From assembly GCA_039000515.1 (NCBI GenBank), contig JBCFYV010009882.1, positions 61,707,317-61,771,316 on the forward strand: DNA of 64,000 bases, written 5' to 3'. Source of the stretch: Timema cristinae. Its lineage: Eukaryota > Arthropoda > Insecta > Phasmatodea > Timematidae. The notes beneath the pieces were generated by a model. The model ran no database searches and was not told the origin of the DNA. It was given only the letters and a program-made list of their open reading frames with translations. A program made the translations under genes and the position numbers. Of the stretch, positions 24,986 to 36,269 are shown in pieces (positions within the stretch are counted from its first letter, which is position 1; each line of letters begins with the position of its first letter).

Positions 24986-25479
24986 ATAAAAATAATATAC
25001 ATTTTATTTCAGTACTTTGTGAAGTTGTTTACCTGTTATGTAGCGTAAAGTCAATATAGGTCTGCACATCCAAGTGTATATAAGTTTTATTCGGTGAACT
25101 TTAAGGCTATAAAAATAAAAACCAAACCTTGAATCTTTGAATGATTTTATAAAGGACTTAACACTATTAAAGAATTAATATTTTTATCTTGAAGTATTTT
25201 TTAACACTTAATTTAGAAAACTTAGACAGCCCAGGTAATTTGAGCTATTCATGGAGGTTTCTGTTAGATATTCATGTCATAATATAAAATTAAAAAGGTA
25301 AATTCTTACAAACTTAGTAAAGTAGGAAGAAAGAAACATTATCTTACGATGTAAAACTAGGTGTCAAGTGAAACAAATGGTGTAAGCTGCAGAGGAATAA
25401 AGGAAGTCTCAAACAAGCAGTCTAGCATGTTAGGCTACTTCTTTTGTTTATCAACGTTACTTTTTGATTTTCAAACTAC

Positions 25480-25660
25480 ATGGGGTACATGATTTAATTA
25501 TTTAGGCAGAGATGAGAGCTTTTTAGTTTGGAGGAAATGTACCCATAACTTTATAGACGAAGAGTGGGAAACCAATTAGAATGAAAACATGATATACAAA
25601 CACTGCCATGCCTCGAATGATGAACTAGCTATCAGAAAACCAGACTAGATGAGTTTTATA
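25480..25660 (-). mobile_element. SINE-A copy, old, minus strand
   Basis: The reverse complement keeps TGGTTTCCCACTCTTCGTCT, GGGTACATTTCCTCCAAACT and a worn head. Recognisable but strongly diverged. Confidence 0.55.
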
Positions 25661-26261
25661 TTTACTCCACATGTCAACTAATGTGAACCTAAAGTTTAAA
25701 GTTAAATTATGTAGATTTGGTTGGATTTATTCAAGCTTATTTGGAATTGCTTAGGATAAGTTAAAATATATATTGCTTTAGCTTGCAGCAACATCAAATA
25801 GTAGATTGTAATATTTCAAATTGTGTATTCAGTTTTCATCAAACTTCAAAATATTAATCAAACTGGGAAACAGTTAAAACCAAATTAATTTACATTTACC
25901 TCCTTGGATGTAAACCTTTCACTAAATAATGACCATTTATCATCTATTTGAAAATTATACGAGCTTTATTTTAATTTTTTTGCTCCCAATATTATTTCCT
26001 GGTTTGGCTATTCATATTATTTAATTATTGGAGTATGGGGAAGGATAAGAATGGGCGTCTGAGATTCAAGGACTGATCTTCCTCTGGTCGTGGAAAATCA
26101 GACAAGACGATACCAACCCATTTGTCCATTCATCAACCTAAGTCTTTCCTGATTTTATATATGAGAGAAATACTTTTCAATAAAAAATATAATAATTTTA
26201 AAAAATTAGTGAGATTAGTTTTTTAATAAAGTTGATTGTTTCCTCACAAACAATGTCTTAA

Positions 26262-26400
26262 AGGGCCAGTTTCATAGTCAAATTTAGTACGCCTCAAGTG
26301 CGGCGCTACACTAAGTACATGACGACACCTACCTAAACCAGAATGGAATGGGCCAGTTTCCTATGTGAGAATGGCCCATTCCATTCTCTCTTATAATCTT
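26262..26400. mobile_element. Hairpin MITE, second copy with rearranged right side
   Basis: The left arm GCCTCAAGTGCGGCGCTACA then CTAAGTACATGACGACACCT matches the MITE at 8,076. AGAATGGAATGGGCC (26,340-26,354) pairs perfectly with GGCCCATTCCATTCT (26,373-26,387), giving a 15-bp stem, but the outer right arm is missing. Confidence 0.68.
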
Positions 26401-27508
26401 GCTTTACTTAAGTTGCATTGAATCGTCAATTATTAATGTTTAAGGTTTATTACCTGTGTTCTGAAGAATAAGAACTACTAGACATATAGAGAAAAACATC
26501 ATATATTAGAGCAAAATCATGTTTTGAGAAAGTTGGAAAATTAAATTAGTGAATTGAATTTTAATGTGGTATACAAGAACACCACTAAAGTGTGAGTGGG
26601 TGCTTGTTGGCTCGGTGCTGTAGTCTCGAACACACTCATAGTCCACCTTTTAACATATGATGACGCAAGAAATCCAACGCCACTAAGGTTCCACTCACAT
26701 TAAGCATCCAATTATTGGCATTCCAGCATGTGAACCTTCAGACTGATAGGATAAACTGAAGATCTTATTTAATTGAGTTATTGGTACATTAAGTCTCTAG
26801 ATATGATTTTTCTGAACTAACTCACAAACTTAATAAGAAGCTATAGCATTTAAAATGTTTCAAACGTAAAAATAATTCTGTAGAAAATGTAACATTGAAT
26901 TAAATATATTATTATAAATTCTTTCTTGAATTCAGACTTCAAATCATATGTTATGAAGATGCCAAAATTGATATATAGTATCAATAATAATTATTGTAAA
27001 ATAATATCTTTTCAATTATCTTTTAAAAAAAAAAAATGTTGGTATTTTACAAACCCAGATTCCTACCGTGACTCCATACACTTAGAAAATATTTTATGAT
27101 GATAACCAATTTTGGTTTTGTAGTGGCTAAACATTTGTGAAACTTTGAAGATGCTTACTATGTATTTCAAGAACTATAATTCAATCGTTTACAATTAATA
27201 TTATTATATCGAATCTTCCCTAGATATTGATAAGGGACGAACAAGCTTGGATCAGCTGTTGTGATGCTTGATTCCCGTGTGCATGCTTTTATTATTGACT
27301 AAATTTAATTTGACTCTAGCATCAGAACTGAGATTATTGACAGACATCACGGATCAATTTATTCACATTTAAATTAAATTTTATGAAATATATTTAAGAA
27401 TAAATTTTTTATTCACTTCTAGTTTCGTAGTTACGTAGCTAAACATTACATTAAAAATTAATTTCATTATATGTATTTTATATAGATTCAAGTTTGTCAA
27501 TATTTTAA

Positions 27509-27725
27509 AACCACATTGGTTGATCATATGGTCTAATGGGTCACCCACTTGTTTTAGAGGTTTGTTGGTGACGAGGGGACCGATGATAGAATACCGGTTG
27601 GTTCGGTTAGTTTCCCTCTCTACTAAAGCGGGTACACACTTGTAAAATTTTAATTTTCGTATCCTTATTCAATTAACATTATTTGTGTATAGCCTGAACA
27701 GGTAGTATGACACGGTGCTAAAATA
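27509..27725 (+). mobile_element. SINE-A copy, diverged
   Basis: Head AACCACATTGGTTGATCATA, middle GTTTCCCTCTCTACTAAAGC, tail GTATAGCCTGAACAGGTAGT then ATGACACGGTGCTAAAAT. Parts of the body are deleted. Confidence 0.7.
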
Positions 27726-28274
27726 TTTTTTGACTAACTACTCTACGTGTATAACTTGCGACGCAAAAATATGTTTTTAAAATTATTGTAAAGAAATATA
27801 ATTAATAGCATCAATCGAAGTAATTAAATCAGAACCACTAAAATTACTTGTATGTACTAATAATGGGAGCCTTCATGTTCCAATAATAATAGTCTGGAAC
27901 TTTTAGATTCATAGATAGTTTGTTGCTGGAACAGTGTACACATATCACTACTCGTCTTAGCCTAGTGAGTCGAGTGACTGATTAAAGGCATCGTTAAACC
28001 TTCTTTGAATCCAGATGTAGGTTTAACAAATGATCTATGATTAGTATTAAAACACAAAGACAATCCTGGTGCTAGATTGGGGTGTTCTTGGACTAAGTTT
28101 GAATAAAACTAAAGGTCGTATTAAAATTGAATCCTGTATTCATAATGTACACTTCATTTATATTGAAAGGTAGAAATATAACTTGATATGATTCACTAAG
28201 AGCCCTAATCTATAAGCTCTACTATAGTGGAATCCTGCTTGGTGATCTTGATACCTTTCAGGTTAAATGAAGGG

Positions 28275-28527
28275 TACCCACCTCGATGGCAGCATGGTCT
28301 AAGGAGTCACTCTTGTAGTAATCTAAACTGCCGAGGACGGAAAGATCGAAGTTCGAATCTTGGACGGTTGTACTGAGGCTGGTTTTCCCTAAATGTATTT
28401 CCACTCTCTCTATACATGAAAATGTTGGTACACTTCCTCTAAATATAACCTTCTTAATCCCTAGAACCACTAGTGTATTTATTACCTAAGTATATAATCC
28501 GAATGAGTGGTAAGATTCGGTGCTAAG
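28275..28527 (+). mobile_element. SINE-A copy
   Basis: Head TACCCACCTCGATGGCAGCA, B box GAAGTTCGAATCTTGG, body TTCCACTCTCTCTATACATG, tail TATAATCCGAATGAGTGGTA. A long ATT microsatellite begins 35 bp further on (28,563) and may be its expanded tail region. Confidence 0.85.
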
Positions 28528-28559
28528 AAAAATTAAAAGGTGTGGTTTATTGCTCTATT

Positions 28560-28560
28560 A

Positions 28561-28617
<57 letters not shown>
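28560..28617. repeat. (ATT)n microsatellite
   Basis: About 18 ATT units, 35 bp after a SINE-A copy. Confidence 0.95.
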
Positions 28618-28619
<2 letters not shown>

Positions 28620-28878
28620 ATTTATACAACAACATATGATTCATCATTTGGAAGCCAAGTAATAACTTAACAAAACTAATATTAATTAGAGTTGTATACA
28701 TTGGTGGTCACGCAGTCTATATGTCAAGTTAATTTAGTTTAGTTTACCGGTGAATGGGAGGCCACCGCTGTTCAGTTCAAAAATGGGTGTATGACATTTT
28801 ACTTTTAATATTAAGCTATTTTTACTTATTTGTTTTCCAATAATCCTCTCCCTAATATAATTCGGTTAGTCATCCTTT

Positions 28879-29140
28879 TACCCACCTCAGTGGCGTAGTT
28901 ATCTAACGCGATAGTTTCGTGTTGAGCTAGACTTACGAGGATGGGGAGATCAAGGTTAGAATATCACTTGGGTGAAATGGGGGTGATTTTTCCTAAATGG
29001 TTTTCCATTGTCCCTCAACGCAAATGCGGGTTCACTTCCTCTATATTCAACCTTTACAATTTCTAACCCATTAACGTAATTAGTAACTAAGCGTTCAACC
29101 CGAACGGGTAGTAAAACGCTGTGCTAAGTATTATTATTAT
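28879..29140 (+). mobile_element. SINE-A, near full-length
   Basis: Head TACCCACCTCAGTGGCGTAG, body CCTCAACGCAAATGCGGGTT, tail CAACCCGAACGGGTAGTAAA then TATTATTATTAT. The B box is slightly damaged. Confidence 0.87.
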
Positions 29141-29704
29141 AATATTTTATCCTTTAAAATTATACACTGCTTCCATTACTGTACACCCTGAACGGGGTGG
29201 TGAAGGATCAGTGCAGTTATTTATTTCTAACCTCTACAACATAGTTAAATAATTAACCATATTTTTTAGAATAAATTAATACAAAACATCATGAATAGAA
29301 AATTAAATGTGTATAACATATAGGTATTATCCCACTACACTTTATAAAATAACAGAAGCCAACAAAATGTTAAGCAAAGAAATAAGCATATATTTACTAA
29401 TTTTGTTACACCTTAACATGGCATCAATCACCAACGGAGTAAGTGAAATGATATAATAAACCCGAGTAAAACACGATAATAGTCTGATCAAGCTGCATAT
29501 TAGAGTCAACCAAAGGTTACTATAAAATTTATACTGCAATACACTCTAGATAAGACTCTTCTCTAAGCATTTCTCTCTCGGACTCGCGCAGTGGTTTGTT
29601 TGCTCTATCTAACGATCTTTATCAACTCTTCTAGCGTTTTCTCTTGCTCAGAAGTCTGGCAGATTGGATTGCGCGCGTGACTGGCCAAGATACTTTCAGC
29701 CCAA

Positions 29705-30795
29705 ATTAATCCAAGCCCACCTCTTCAGGAAAATGGAAGTGAATCCTAGCTCCTCTTAAGGAGGATGGTAGTGAAGCCTAGCTTATTTTCAGTAGGATGG
29801 TAGTGAGTCCTAGTTCACATCTTTAAAAGGATAGTAGTGAATCCTATCTAATCCAGCTCTCCAATAGTAAGGCAGTGAATCCTAGTCAACTTCTTCAGAA
29901 GGATAGTAGTGAATTCTACCTAATCCAGCTATTCAAGCGAAAGGTAGTGAATCCTAGTCTACCTCTTCATAAAGATAGTAGTGAATCCTAGCCCATCCTT
30001 TCAGGAGGTAGTTAATCCCAGTCCACCTCTTCAGAAAGATAGTAGTGAATCCTAACTCAGCCTTTCAGGAGAAAGTTAGTGAATCCTAGTCCACATCTTC
30101 TGAAGAAAGGTAGTGAATCCTAACACATCTTTTCAGGAGGAGTGTAGTTAATTCTAGCCCACCTCTTCAGAAGACTGGAAGTGAATCCTAGCTCCTCTTC
30201 AGAAAGATGGTAGTAAATCTTACATAATCCAGCTCTTCAAGAGCAAGTTAGCGAATCCTAGTCTACCTCTTCAGAAGGATGGGGGTGAATCCTAACCCAT
30301 ATTTTAAGGAAGAAAGTAGTAAATCCTAGCCCACCTCTTCAAAAGGATGGTAGCGAATCCTAACCAATGATTCAGGACGATAGTGAATCCTAACCCACCT
30401 CTTCAGGAGAATGGAAGTGAATCCTAACTCCTCTTCAGGTGGAAGGTAGTGAATCCTAGGCCACTTCTTCAGGAGAATGGTAATTAATCATAGCCCACCA
30501 CTTCCGAAGGATGATGGGAAATCCTAGCCCACCTCTTGAGGAGAACGGAAGTTAATCCTAGCTCCTATTTTGGAGGAAGGTAGTGAATCCTAGCCCACCT
30601 ATTCAAGAGAATGGTAATTATTCATAGCCCACCCGTTCTGCAGGAGTGTAGGGAATCCTAGCCCACCTCTTCAGAAGGATGGTAGTGAATCCAAATCCAT
30701 CTTTTCAGCTCTAGCCCACCTCTTAAGGCAAATGGTAATTATTCATAGTCTACCCCTCCCGAAAGATGGTAGGGAATCCTAGTCAGCTTCTTTAG
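29705..30795. repeat. Minisatellite, about 34-bp unit, with higher-order period
   Basis: About 30 units of the type GTGAATCCTAGCCCACCTCT then TCAGAAGGATGGTA, each 32-35 bp. Between 30,400 and 30,740 four-unit blocks repeat as a set: TAATTA(A/T)TCATAG recurs at 30,481, 30,615 and 30,736, and the ACGGAAGT/ATGGAAGT unit 134 bp apart. The frames are closed by TAG/TAA in each unit, so it is not coding. Confidence 0.92.
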
Positions 30796-30850
30796 TAGGT
30801 TGCTGGTTGGAACAGATCAGACACTCAAACCAGTTCTATAAAGTCACACC

Positions 30851-31078
30851 TACATGGTGGGCACGCTATATACGTGTCTGGCTCATATATTCTAGTTTAC
30901 CAGTGTTAGGGTAAGTTGGTGATTGAAACCGGCTGAAGGTGGTATTTCCTAATAGGTTTTCCTTTTACTCTAAACGCAAATGCTGGTAAACTGCTTCTAA
31001 TATTCAAGTTCCTTAGTCTTAGCTCATTAGCGCAATTAAAATGCACACATCGTAAATGGGAAGTGAGATGATGTAAAT
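30851..31078 (+). mobile_element. SINE-A copy, diverged
   Basis: Body words GGTTTTCCTTTTACTCTAAA, CGCAAATGCTGGTAAACTGC and CTCATTAGCGCAATTAAAAT are in family order; head and tail are worn. It sits just after the minisatellite. Confidence 0.6.
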
Positions 31079-31171
31079 AAAAGCTGTGTGTCCCACTGTT
31101 TAGAATTTTAGTAACATTTTGGAAATCCATACATTTGGTTTCATCAATTAAAATGTCAAGTATGATTCTAG

Positions 31172-31256
31172 GACAGGCCTAGCAAGAAGGTAGTGGAAAA
31201 TATATAGCTTGAATAAAAAAGTGACCCAAGCCACAGGCTGGAAAGAGTAATTAATG
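31172..31256 (+). repeat. Dispersed repeat, copy 2 (with 5,618-5,708)
   Basis: GACAGGCCTAGCAAGAAGGT then AGTGGAAAATATATAGCTTG and AAGTGACCCAAGCCACAGG, matching copy 1. A near-complete SINE-A begins 25 bp further on. Confidence 0.7.
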
Positions 31257-31280
31257 TAAAGTAATTCAAATGTCCAGGAT

Positions 31281-31550
31281 TTACCCACCTCGGTGACGTA
31301 GCTAGCAGCTAGGTAGCACGCTGATTTCGTGTTGAGATAGACTGCCGATGACGAGGAGATCAAGGTTCAAATCTCTGTCGGGTGAACTGGGGGTGGTTCT
31401 TTTTTTAAATAGTTTTCCACTCTCCCTCCACGCAAATGCGGGTTCACTTCCTCTAAATTCAACCTTACCAATTCCTTATCGATTAGCGTAATTAGTACTT
31501 GAGCTTATAACCCGAACAGATATTAAGACGCAATGCTAAATAAATAAAAA
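31281..31550 (+). mobile_element. SINE-A, near full-length
   Basis: All blocks are present: head TTACCCACCTCGGTGACGTA, B box CAAGGTTCAAATCTC, body CACTCTCCCTCCACGCAAAT, tail TATAACCCGAACAGATATTA then (TAAA) repeats. It has a 7-bp duplication in the head (GCTAGCAGCTAG). Confidence 0.87.
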
Positions 31551-31579
31551 TGGGTGTGTGTACTTATGTACGCGCGTGA

Positions 31580-32140
31580 GAAGTTATACTTCTTTGGCAT
31601 CATTAAAAAATAGTTTTTAATTGCATGCAAATAATTAATTACAATAAAATGATAATATTTAGTATTAATTATGTTAAATAAGAATATTTTAATTTATATC
31701 AATAAATAATACATACGGATAGTTAACCTCAATTATATTGGAGCACTTGAAAAAGTCTATAAGCACAATTTTTTTCACTAATATTTACGAATAGTAAATA
31801 ATATTAATCAAAATATTCAATTTAAATCACTACTGAATATAATTTATTAGCACATATATAATTTGCACTTTTATGAAACTAAAACACGTGTTGTGAATGT
31901 AGAAACTAGAAACATGTGGATAAATATTATATATATGAAAACAGTGATCAGAGGCGACGAGCGTACCAACATGCGCGACTAACAGAGGATTCTATTTGTA
32001 TTTTGTTGGTAGCTTTTATTTTTCGAGACTTTATGAGCGGTTTAGCTTCAACCTGTTACTTTTGTGTTACAGTGATGCGCGCGCATCTTAAATTTCACTC
32101 TCATCATTTTTTCATAACGCGCCTAAAGAAGTATAACTTC
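31580..32140. mobile_element. Possible DNA transposon/MITE with short inverted ends
   Basis: GAAGTTATACTTCTTT at the left (about 31,580-31,595) is inverted at the right as AAAGAAGTATAACTTC (32,125-32,140). GCGCG words lie near both ends. About 560 bp. The frame at 31,916-32,254 crosses it and shows no known domain. Confidence 0.42.
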
Positions 32141-32229
32141 AAAAATAGATTATATTCCGAAACTTCTTCTTTTAACAATAAGATAACAGTTCTAACAGCT
32201 GTAAAACCATTTCTCCACATAAATAGTAA

Positions 32230-32420
32230 AACTTTAAATTTGTCTGTACATTAGTTTGTTTGTCTGTCTTCTTGTTTGTGGTCAGTAAGCTAAAATTTAT
32301 CGAATCGAGAAGGTATCTCTTCTCTTTCACCCTACTATTTATTTATCAGTTAACAGGGTAATCTATATACCATCACACTATCTCATCAGCGAGCGAAGTT
32401 GTGTTGTAAGAACCCAATGA
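32230..32420 (+). repeat. Partial copy of the Helitron-like repeat
   Basis: The words TTTGTCTGTACATTAGTTTG, TTATCGAATCGAGA and CCATCACACTATCTCATCAG follow the order found at 34,018-34,421. The block after it (32,480-32,880) has loosely repeated phrases such as AAAATTTCAGCTTTCTAGC and AAAATTTCATCTTCATAGC and may be part of the same element. Confidence 0.45.
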
Positions 32421-33426
32421 ATAGGAAATATAGAACACAGCTAGCTGGGTTAGTGTCTACATACCTGAAAAATTTCAACTTACAAAATATTGAACTTCGA
32501 AAGTATTTTTATAAATAATTTCTGCCCCTTTTTGGTTAGGGTCTACCTGTTTGCAAAATTTCAGCTTTCTAGCTCTTCTCCAACTCGGGAATTTTAATTG
32601 TTTTGTTTAGAAACACCTCTATTTTGGGAGTTTCAATGAAAATTTTCGGTTATTTAGTATTTTTGCGCATCCTATTGGGTTAAGTGGATCTGCATGGAAA
32701 ATTTCATCTTCATAGCTCTACTGATCTTTTAGAATATTTATATTTTGTTTTCTGTTTATTATATTTGGTTTTATTTATCCCTGCCCCTCTCATTTAAGGT
32801 TAAGTGGAAACACATTTCGGTTTAAGTCAATTTCGGATATGTGAACGAAATATCTGGTTCAATAGAGTTTCACTATAAGTGGAGTTGACTGTATATTGCG
32901 AGCTTGACCCCTTGAACCCCGTGATCTCCAGAGTGTGCATTTCCAAACCCAAAGAAAATATAGAGGTACCCTTTTCAAGTCACTTAATGAAATCCCAAAG
33001 TTTGTGTAAATAGGGTGAATTTTTTAAAATAAAATATGTAGAGCCTTGGACTGCGTGACTCTTGGGAAGTACATTTTTAATCTCAATTAGCCAGAACATT
33101 TTAAGCTTTAAATAAGTAATTAGGTAGGCCTATATGTTAAAGGTGTGTACATTAAACTTTTATTTACATTTATAGTGACCCGGATAGATTATACATTATG
33201 CCTACCTATTCGTGTATCTAAGTAGCCAAGAAACAAAGAAAGTGGAAACTTGGTAGTAACCACTTATTTTGGAAACTTTGTTTTTGTTGCACATTCATTG
33301 TGAGCCTGAAGTATTAAACTGCGTGATTGATGACACGTGAGGATGCCAAGCCATAACAATCTTACACTTTGTATAACTATTTAGGGAAACTAGTGGATGT
33401 ATACCCAGTTTTATTCTTTACTTTTA

Positions 33427-34421
33427 TCCTACTAATTTTATAAAAATGAAATATCTGTTTGTTTGTTGCTCAAACACGCCCAAAATATTTTATACTTTTA
33501 GAAGACAGTTAAAAAAGTGCTAGGAATGAAGTGGGAATTCTCCAAATACCTCAATGATTCTTAAATATATGTAATTTCTGAGTTGAGGTTGACAAAATGG
33601 GGATTTATAAATTTAATAAACTTATAAAAACTAATTCTCACTGGTAGACTATTAAAATTGATAAGGAAGGTATAATAGTCAAACGCTTTTTTTTTTATTA
33701 GAACCAACAAGTAAGAGCTCAAATATTGTGAATTGCTTTCAAAACATATTCAAATTTTATATCCATTTTGACATTGACTTTTAGTCAGCAAACTTATCAA
33801 TTTTTATAGCACAATTTAAACCAATAAAGGATTATTATTTAGACCTAATTTAAGATTTGGTTCCTTTTACCCAGATTAATTTTACACACCGTTAATGAAC
33901 AAAGCTATTTTATATTTTCCAATGCGAATAACGGGTGCACAGAATCGAATTTTTATGGAGTTTCCCTTTTTATCTGGGCAGTATTAACGATACTAATTTT
34001 AAATAATACATTTTAGATTTTTGGTCCGTCTGTACATTTGTTGGTTGTAAGTTAACTCAAAAAATACTCATCGGATCGAGATGAGACTTCTTATATTTTT
34101 TACTCCTAATTTTTCAGAGAGCCTTGGTAAAGCTATATTCCATCACGCTAGCTCATCAGCAAGAAAAGTATTTTCGAAAAGACCAGGCGTAAGCAGTGAA
34201 CACTCTTCGTGGCATTTATTGCGATTACATAATATGGCACGTGATATGAGCTGGGGTGTGGAGGAGGAGGAGGCTATGGGGGCGAGACCATATTTATTCA
34301 TGAATCTTCGTTACCATATAAAACACTGTTCTTGATTAAGTTTCATTCTTTTATAGCATTTGAAGTTGTTGAATGTGTTGATGTATTGTTTAATGTGAGC
34401 GAAGCCATGAGCAAATGCTAG
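33427..34421 (+). mobile_element. Candidate non-autonomous Helitron
   Basis: It starts A|TCCTACTAATTTTATAAAAA then TGAAA...TTTGTTTGTTGCTC, a well-known Helitron start in arthropods, and ends GAGCGAAGCCATGAGCAAAT then GCTAG|T, a degraded Helitron 3' end. The length is 995 bp. The right 400 bp (34,018-34,421) match a repeat seen again at 48,470-48,800 and partly at 32,240-32,420, beginning with a TCTGTACATTTGTTGG-like word. So the interval may be one element or two nested ones with the right one complete. No Rep/helicase frame is visible. Confidence 0.5.
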
Positions 34422-34710
34422 TAAGTCTATAAAAGCTGCAAAATATTTATATTACTCATCAGGAAAAACGTTACCTAATTATTGTAAAAACTATTGCCTA
34501 CAATATATTTAAATATCTAAGAAATAGACATTGAATACCACCTTTATCAGGTTTTTTTGAATAATTTGAATGGTTAAATTAGGTTAATTAAAATAAATTA
34601 TTAGGTATTCTTAACGACAGCAGATTTAGTTTTTTCAAAGGTCAGTAACAACAGTATCCAACCAGGTTTGTTTAAAGGTAAAGGTTTAAGTATTCTTAAA
34701 CATTCAAAAT

Positions 34711-34940
34711 AACCCGCTTCGGTCACTACTCTTGAGATGAACTGGGTTCCAATAATGGGTAGTTCAGTATTCGATCCCAGCTTGATGCACTGAAGGCTGT
34801 TTTCTCCAAATGGTTTTCTATTCTCCTCCAAACAAATGCCGGTGTACTTAATCGCAATTCAACATTTCCTATCCCCTATTATTAGAGTAATTAGTACATA
34901 GGTTTATAACCCAAATAGATAGTAAAACGAGGTGCTAAAC
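34711..34940 (+). mobile_element. SINE-A copy, first of a tandem pair
   Basis: Head AACCCGCTTCGGTCACTACT, B-box region GTATTCGATCCCAGCTTG, tail TATAACCCAAATAGATAGTA then AAACGAGGTGCTAAA. Confidence 0.78.
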
Positions 34941-34960
34941 CTAAAATAAATACTTAAAAT

Positions 34961-35108
34961 AGACTAGCCTGACAAAGTAAGGGAGATAAAGCTTCGATCC
35001 CAGTTGGGTGTACTGAAAGTGTTTTTCCTTAATGGTTTTCCACTCTCCCTCTACGTAATTCGGGTATACCTCTTCTAAATTCTACCATCCTAAGCCCTGA
35101 CACATCAA
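34961..35108 (+). mobile_element. SINE-A copy, second of a tandem pair, both ends missing
   Basis: B-box region GCTTCGATCCCAGTTGGG, then CCACTCTCCCTCTACGTAAT and CTTCTAAATTCTACCATCCT. It starts about 20 bp after the preceding copy. Confidence 0.75.
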
Positions 35109-35242
35109 TATTTTATGAGTAATCGTTAATAAAACTGTCAAATGTTTTTAAAAGCTCAAATTTAATGATCTAATGTACGCGTGGATTCTTCTCGTTATTC
35201 AAAGCTCATAATTCCTGTTAATATTGTCTACCTATCTTTTAA

Positions 35243-35834
35243 AGGTGGGGTATCAAACTCATATGATCATAAGGGCTATATTGAAAATTTAAAATACTGA
35301 GGTAGCAGAAAATTAAATAGCGTCACCATTCATAAAAACTCAATTTTAATATTTTCTTCTATTTTAAGAAAAAAAAAATATTATTTGTGAAAAATTTCTA
35401 TTTTCCCCCAGAAATTTAGAATTTTTTTCAGCAATGAAGTGTGTTAGGTCTTACAACTTGTGTTGAGTCTTTTTCATTATTTGATAACAAATGCGTGTCT
35501 CTCCTGTGTTTGTTCATTTTCATAAGATACACAACAACTGTTCACACAATATTTACATACTGCCAAACATTTCATATGTTTGGTATGCTGATTTAATTAT
35601 TTTTTTTTCGTTAAGAAGTCACTTGTGAATAAAAAGTAATTATTTGGCGCACAAACACTATCGGTTATTTCCCCCCAAATAATGAGCAGTTCCCTTATTT
35701 CACAATCTCAAATGGTAATACTATACAATGTTTATAGTAAGATGAATAATTGAGCTTCTTTTTGTGTTGTTTCATCAAAAGGTCTGCAGGTCTTACGGAA
35801 TCATTAATCGGGCAGCAAGTTTGAGATGCCAGGT
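35243..35834. mobile_element. Non-autonomous hAT-like element
   Basis: The left end AGGTGGGGTATCAAACTCAT and the right end, in reverse complement ACCTGGCATCTCAAACTTGC, are imperfect inverted repeats of the TCAAACTC type common at hAT ends. No intact 8-bp duplication is seen. No transposase is recognisable inside. Confidence 0.5.
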
Positions 35835-35879
35835 CTAAAGCATCTCTTTGAATTGTCGAAGAAAAATGTACTCTCCGTT

Positions 35880-36195
35880 TACTTTACCTCTTAGGGCGTG
35901 GAATATGTTGATGCTCTTGTAACTATTGTTCCTTCAAAAACAAAGAAAATAGGGGAAATAAACAATATAAAGCCAGAACATTCTGTAAGATTGCAACACC
36001 TTCCAATCCAGGAATTATCAGGAAACGTGACTAATCAACTCGCCAAGAGCTTAAACATTACGAAAATACATGTTCTAACTATGATGGAAATTACAAATAT
36101 GAGAAGCATGGAGTAATGGGGATTCAATGCCTTCAATGCAAGTGTTGGTTTCACGAAAAGTATCAAGGATTAAAATGTTACTAGATGCTTTTTGC
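35880..36195 (+). pseudogene. Gene fragment with PHD-finger-like motif
   Basis: The frame from 35,898 encodes a 72-residue piece rich in Lys/Asn (VPSKTKKIGEINNIKPEH). In another frame at 36,069-36,180, CSNYDGNYKYEKHGVMGIQC, LQCKCWFHEKYQG follows. The end C-x-x-C-x-x-WFH-x-x-x-x-G(L) is the second half of a PHD-type finger with its last Cys replaced by Tyr. PHD fingers of this kind occur in proteins carried by animal transposons. A frame change and a stop at 36,114 make it a pseudogene. Confidence 0.5.
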
Positions 36196-36269
36196 ACGGA
36201 GGAGGACTTGGAATAGATATTCTGACTCTTTTTTTTTTTTTTTTTTGAACATGGCTTGGTGATCATATT

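Noticed and set aside
29705..30795. Array resembling a CRISPR at first sight
   Set aside because: Units are contiguous with no unique spacers, and the DNA is eukaryotic.
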